From contig NC_079478.1 in assembly GCF_026230105.1 (NCBI RefSeq), positions 12,663,653-12,727,652 on the forward strand: 64,000 nucleotides of DNA, read 5' to 3'. A program made the position numbers and the translations under genes. This document shows, piece by piece, positions 59,966 to 64,000 of this stretch. Below the pieces are notes generated by a model. It searched no databases. It was not told the DNA's origin and saw only the letters and a list, made by a program, of their open reading frames with translations. Source of the DNA: Diorhabda sublineata (taxonomy: Eukaryota > Arthropoda > Insecta > Coleoptera > Chrysomelidae). The stretch's first letter is position 1. The number at the start of each line of letters is the position of its first letter.

Positions 59966-61389
59966 AAACCAAACAAGACACGTGTATAAGAAAAAAAATA
60001 CTCTCATTGCTGCATCTGATGCATGGAAATATAACTCGCAGCTAGTTTAGTAATTTATGAAATGCATTATCAATTCACAATATTTTTAAATGTATCTGAT
60101 AAAATTTCCAGAAATCCCTGTTCCGTTAATGAAATGCTGCTTTCAATTCTTTATTCAATCAATTCATCTGAATCTTTTTCTAGGTAGGTTTTTTCGAACC
60201 TACAAATGAAATTCAACTAGACCATATCAGCTGAGCAAAAGTAAGCAAAAGTATATTCATATCCTCAAAGCAAATTTGTTTTTATATTGACCATTCGCAT
60301 TAACCTTTTCAGTTACTAAAATCGTTCGCAGTTAATTATTTTTTACGAAGATTTTGATGGTATCAGAAGTCTCTACTGAAATGATCCAGTATCCTAATGA
60401 ACTATTATTCTCGATTAATTAGAAAAGCAAGCATCAATTATGACGCAAAATTTAAAGATTTCTCAAGTCCAATCACCGTGAAGATAAACTGTGTAATCAA
60501 AAACTCGTTACCGACAATTCTCCACCCTTCTCTACCCACTCTTACTACTCTACCACCATTCCGAAAATCCTCTCAAGGAAAATGATGGTCGAATTAATTC
60601 CATCTAACCCTCTTTTGGGGCATCCATGCTGGGAGCGACATAAACAAGCCTTTGTCTCTTTCCCTTCTTCTCGTTAACAGTTTTTAAATGTTCGGCACTT
60701 AAAAGTCGAGTCTGTGTTTACGTTGGGAACGACTGAAATTGATTATTTTACAGAGTAATTGTTTTTAAATTTGAAAAAGTTCATTTGAAATTTTTTGCAC
60801 CGTTGCGTTACGGGAAAATACAAAGGATTGAGCTTTTCTAAATCCACCAGTCCATACAAATTTAATGAAACTGCTCCAACAGTAGTAATCAGAGTTAGGT
60901 AACCTGAGTATAATGTCATTCTATTTTTAAAGACTTATTTGAGTTATGAATGATTATTTTGTGAATACGCTTCCCATTCATACAAAGGAAAATTGAAAAT
61001 CATTAACTGTATTCCTATTCCGATTTAATTGGTTTAGTGATGGTTGTAGAAAACATGAAAGGTGAACATTTGTTATTGGGAAGGAAAAATTGCTTGATTA
61101 CGAACTATATCTACAGTTCATATAGTTTTTGTGGTATCCTCAATAATGAACTGTTATAATTCTGGCTATCTTTCTATAACCTATAATTAAATTCAACGGA
61201 AATGGATCTTGTTGAAAGTTTTACATTTTGAAGTAAAACTACCAATATTACCGTCTAGAGATTTCTGGACAACAGAAGTGTCTTTCTCGTCAAAGATTCT
61301 TCTCTCATTCCTCTCGATATCTCAATTAGTTATAATAAAACTAAATAAGTTTTGAGATAGACAGATAAAAACAAATAATAACTGGATAT
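59966..61389. other. Stretch without a recognised gene
   Basis: A GC-richer patch at 60600-60680 (GGGGCATCCATGCTGGGAGC) is unassigned. Confidence 0.4.
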
Positions 61390-62150
61390 GTCTTTATTGT
61401 TTTTAAAAATATTCTTTATTAAGATCAATACACTTTTGCATGCGTTTGAACCTATTTTAAGATCATTTTTCAATATCGATTGAGGTACCTCCAGAACATG
61501 TGATTTAAACCCATCAACCGCTTCTTCAGGTGTACAAAAAAAGTTTTTTTATCTGTGGGAATAAGGAGAAATCATTGGATGCAAACTAAGGATGAACCAT
61601 TGCATTGGTTTACCTGAATTTTTTGAACAATTTTGTCAAATAAATGCTAGTGTACCATTCAGAATTGTCTTACGTTACCCTAATGGAACGGTGGCGACAT
61701 GTTCAGTTAATCCGTAACAACAGATAACCATATGCTTTGAGGTGCGCGAACAAGTTTTGATAGATTTGGCTAGTCTTGAAACACCCAGACATTTTCCTAT
61801 TGCTGGGGTTCGGATTCATATGCATGGGTCCATGATTCGTCGCCTGTCACGATCTAATGGACGTGTTTTGTAGCACCGCGAATTTTTTCAGTATTTCTTT
61901 GCAATAATCAACACGAGCTTTTTATGAGGGATTGTCAAACTATGAAGTATCCAACGCGAAATAATCTTTTTGACAGTCAAATTCTCATGCAATATTGAAT
62001 GTATGCGAGTGGAAACAAAAGCCCAAGTATGCAACAATCTCGCGGTATGTCACATGACGATCTTGCAATATCAGTATATGCATTGGATCGCTGCTTTCTA
62101 GCACAACTGCCGATTTTTGACGACATGAATCTTTCAACAACATGAATATA
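61390..62150 (-). pseudogene. mariner transposase relic, same family as the 4-kb copy
   Basis: On the minus strand from about 62130 downward: CREIVAYLG (VTYREIEAYLGIS block), then VTGDESWTHAYESEPQQ with the first catalytic Asp kept, ENVWVFQD, and a bottom segment (61390-61540) homologous to the C-terminal part of the 4-kb copy (PEEAVDGFKSHVLEVPQSI-type reading, then the conserved end through 61430). The segment holding the HHDNASSHTS motif is deleted between about 61560 and 61640. The family resemblance to 3965-4800 includes the shared sequence CAAACGCATGCAA and flanking bases. Deletions and stops make it inactive. Confidence 0.8.
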
Positions 62151-64000
62151 TGTTTTACTTCTCTTACATACTTTTTGATGTGATATTGAATATACTTAGA
62201 ATGGCTTTCTCATCTTTACAGATTAGATATACTCTTTACAGTTGATATAATTGGAGGATTTGTCTTGAATTCACACAAAGAGTCCGACAAATACGCATTT
62301 TTTCATCTATCAAAGAGTGACCGATAACATTTCTACACATTTGGAAAAAAAAAAGAAATCTTATTTATATCTGCTTCGATTTAAGGTAAAATAATTATAC
62401 CAACAACACTTAATTCAATTTGGATTACTTGAAAAACTATTTATGTTCGAATTTCTTTCGAAAAACTATCAACTTGTACTGAAGAAGTTCAACACTTGCA
62501 AGACTCTTGGTGCAAGACAAATACCACTCATTACACTGCAAAGCAAGACTATATATGCAAAAACAGAACCAAGACAAACCTGATCTGATCTTACAGTCAC
62601 TCATAACTAGCCAAAACATGGTGGCCAAATAAACGATTTCGGCTCTCTCGGGGATACGTTACTTGATAAGTCCATTACTCGAACTGTATATTTGTTTCTG
62701 TATATATATGACGACGGGAAAATACACTTGGGTTTAAAGATATCCAAATAATTCTTCAATTTTCCTAAGTGAGCAATTATTTGATCAGAACTAAGCAATC
62801 TTAGCACCCGGCTTGGAGTTTATTTATATGTAACCTACGATCCACAATATAGCATACCCATTCGGTTGAACTATTTACTTTATTAGCTATTTCACGTACT
62901 TTTATTAGACAATCGCTGCCTACAAGTGATCATATTTTATTAAGCTGGAGTATCGCTTTCAAGTACAGTCCTGGAATTATGGCATCATCCGTGTTAAAAC
63001 AGTTAGTTTTTTAAAAAAGAGGACCACTCATATATTTGGGTTTTTAATTGTTGTTCACAAAAAACTTTGACATAGGACTGCAAAAACATATTAGAAACCA
63101 ACAATATAATCATTGTAATGAAGGTGTTGCCGACTTTACCACTTTTTGGCATATTCCATAAGTACGATATTGACCTCTAAGGAAAAAGCTGAAGAAAAAG
63201 AAGTAGGAAACCCACTAGTCGTTTTCATAATTTAATTCCCTCTGCCAGAAATTCTTACTGAAATTTTCAATAAACCACTCAAGCCTCCAGTGCAGTTTTA
63301 AGAGCGTGATAAATATTGGACCTTTTTCCTCTTGCTTCTCACACTCAACTCTATTCAAAAATCAAAGTATGTTAATGGAAGAAACATCGTAGGAGAGAAG
63401 AGAAAAACTTGAGTATCCCTTAAGTCTGTTTATAGAGGGTTGGCAACGAATATCAAACCTTCTAAGGTAGAACTGCATTCATTGTTCCACTGCAAGAATG
63501 CTCTTGTGAAGTAGCCGGTTGTATGAAAATGCTTATTATTGGAGTACGATTTGTTATTTTTTAAGAAGCTCGCTTCTGATATCTCACATTATAGTTTACA
63601 ATTAGAAAAACAACCATTCTGTTGATGAATAGATGTAATAAGAAAATGTTCCTTATTAATCGAAATTGTTTCCTTAGAGACTGATACAGCTAGTCCAATA
63701 CCTTTTCAAGCCTATATGTATTTTCTAACGATTTTTCTTAGCTTTATAACATACGAAGTGGCTGCACAATGAACATAAGAATCAGCATATAAAAAATATG
63801 TATTCGTTTCGGATTTGATTCATACTTTGGCTCATATAGTTCAGAAGCGGTCAATGCCTCCTAGTGCAATCATAGGGCCAAGGATAAAACAGTTGTATTC
63901 TTATGTTGAGCCGCCGAATGGAAATACCTATGCCTGGCGTTTTTAAGAAAAATTGGTACATTTTGTTTGAATCGTAATAATGTCTCTTGTCATTTTTCGT
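62151..64000. other. Stretch without a recognised gene
   Basis: Overlapping minus-strand frames at 62437-62807 have no homology. The final 1 kb is AT-rich and featureless. Confidence 0.45.

Noticed and set aside
1..64000. CRISPR array, prokaryotic operon or rRNA gene
   Set aside because: No regularly spaced identical repeats, no operon-like gene packing, no conserved rRNA segments; the composition and elements are those of an animal nuclear genome.

Overview
This is 64 kb of AT-rich nuclear DNA from an animal, almost certainly an insect. The evidence is short tracts of the insect telomere unit TTAGG, several mariner families, Jockey-like non-LTR retrotransposons with RNase H domains, and a Penelope-like element with a GIY-YIG endonuclease domain. 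The order cannot be fixed from this window; the mix would fit a repeat-rich beetle genome. I found no rRNA, tRNA or CRISPR array, and no complete conserved host gene. Almost all readable protein homology belongs to decayed mobile elements, so this looks like a gene-poor region or very long introns.

Layout. 0-5 kb: telomere-like repeat, a diverged dispersed repeat, and a mariner relic on the minus strand. 8.5-9.3 kb: non-LTR reverse transcriptase on the minus strand. 10.6-15.5 kb: three mariner relics and one arm of an inverted pair of Myb/SANT-like coding relics; the other arm is at 19.1-19.5 kb. 16.3-17.5 kb: clustered TTATATAAC and GTAAC motifs around a (TA)36 tract. 20.7 kb: a likely first coding exon with a perfect splice donor. 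26.6 kb: a 161-codon ORF that is the best candidate for an unrecognised host exon. 27.3-30 kb: telomere-like repeats, the second dispersed repeat copy and a long mariner relic.

34.1-36.4 kb: a 2.3 kb element with inverted ends of about 180 bp, carrying the remains of a protein whose motifs resemble the FEN1/XPG nuclease fold. 37.4-38.0 kb: a second reverse transcriptase. 39.8-41.5 kb: a head-to-head inverted duplication of a Penelope-like element, a TA tract, and a second inverted duplication of unknown origin. 43.1-44.2 kb: a non-LTR RNase H relic, a CGTC-type repeat and a degenerate 10-bp minisatellite. 48.8-49.7 kb: a mariner end sharing its terminus with the 12-kb mariner, and a possible solo mariner end. 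52.3-52.9 kb: a different Tc1/mariner-type transposase. 59.1-60.0 kb: another RNase H relic. 61.4-62.1 kb: a mariner related to the 4-kb copy.

The genes do not form a pathway. The window is a record of repeated invasion and decay. All protein identifications rest on motifs read by eye in the translated sequence, and boundaries are approximate unless a repeat end is visible.
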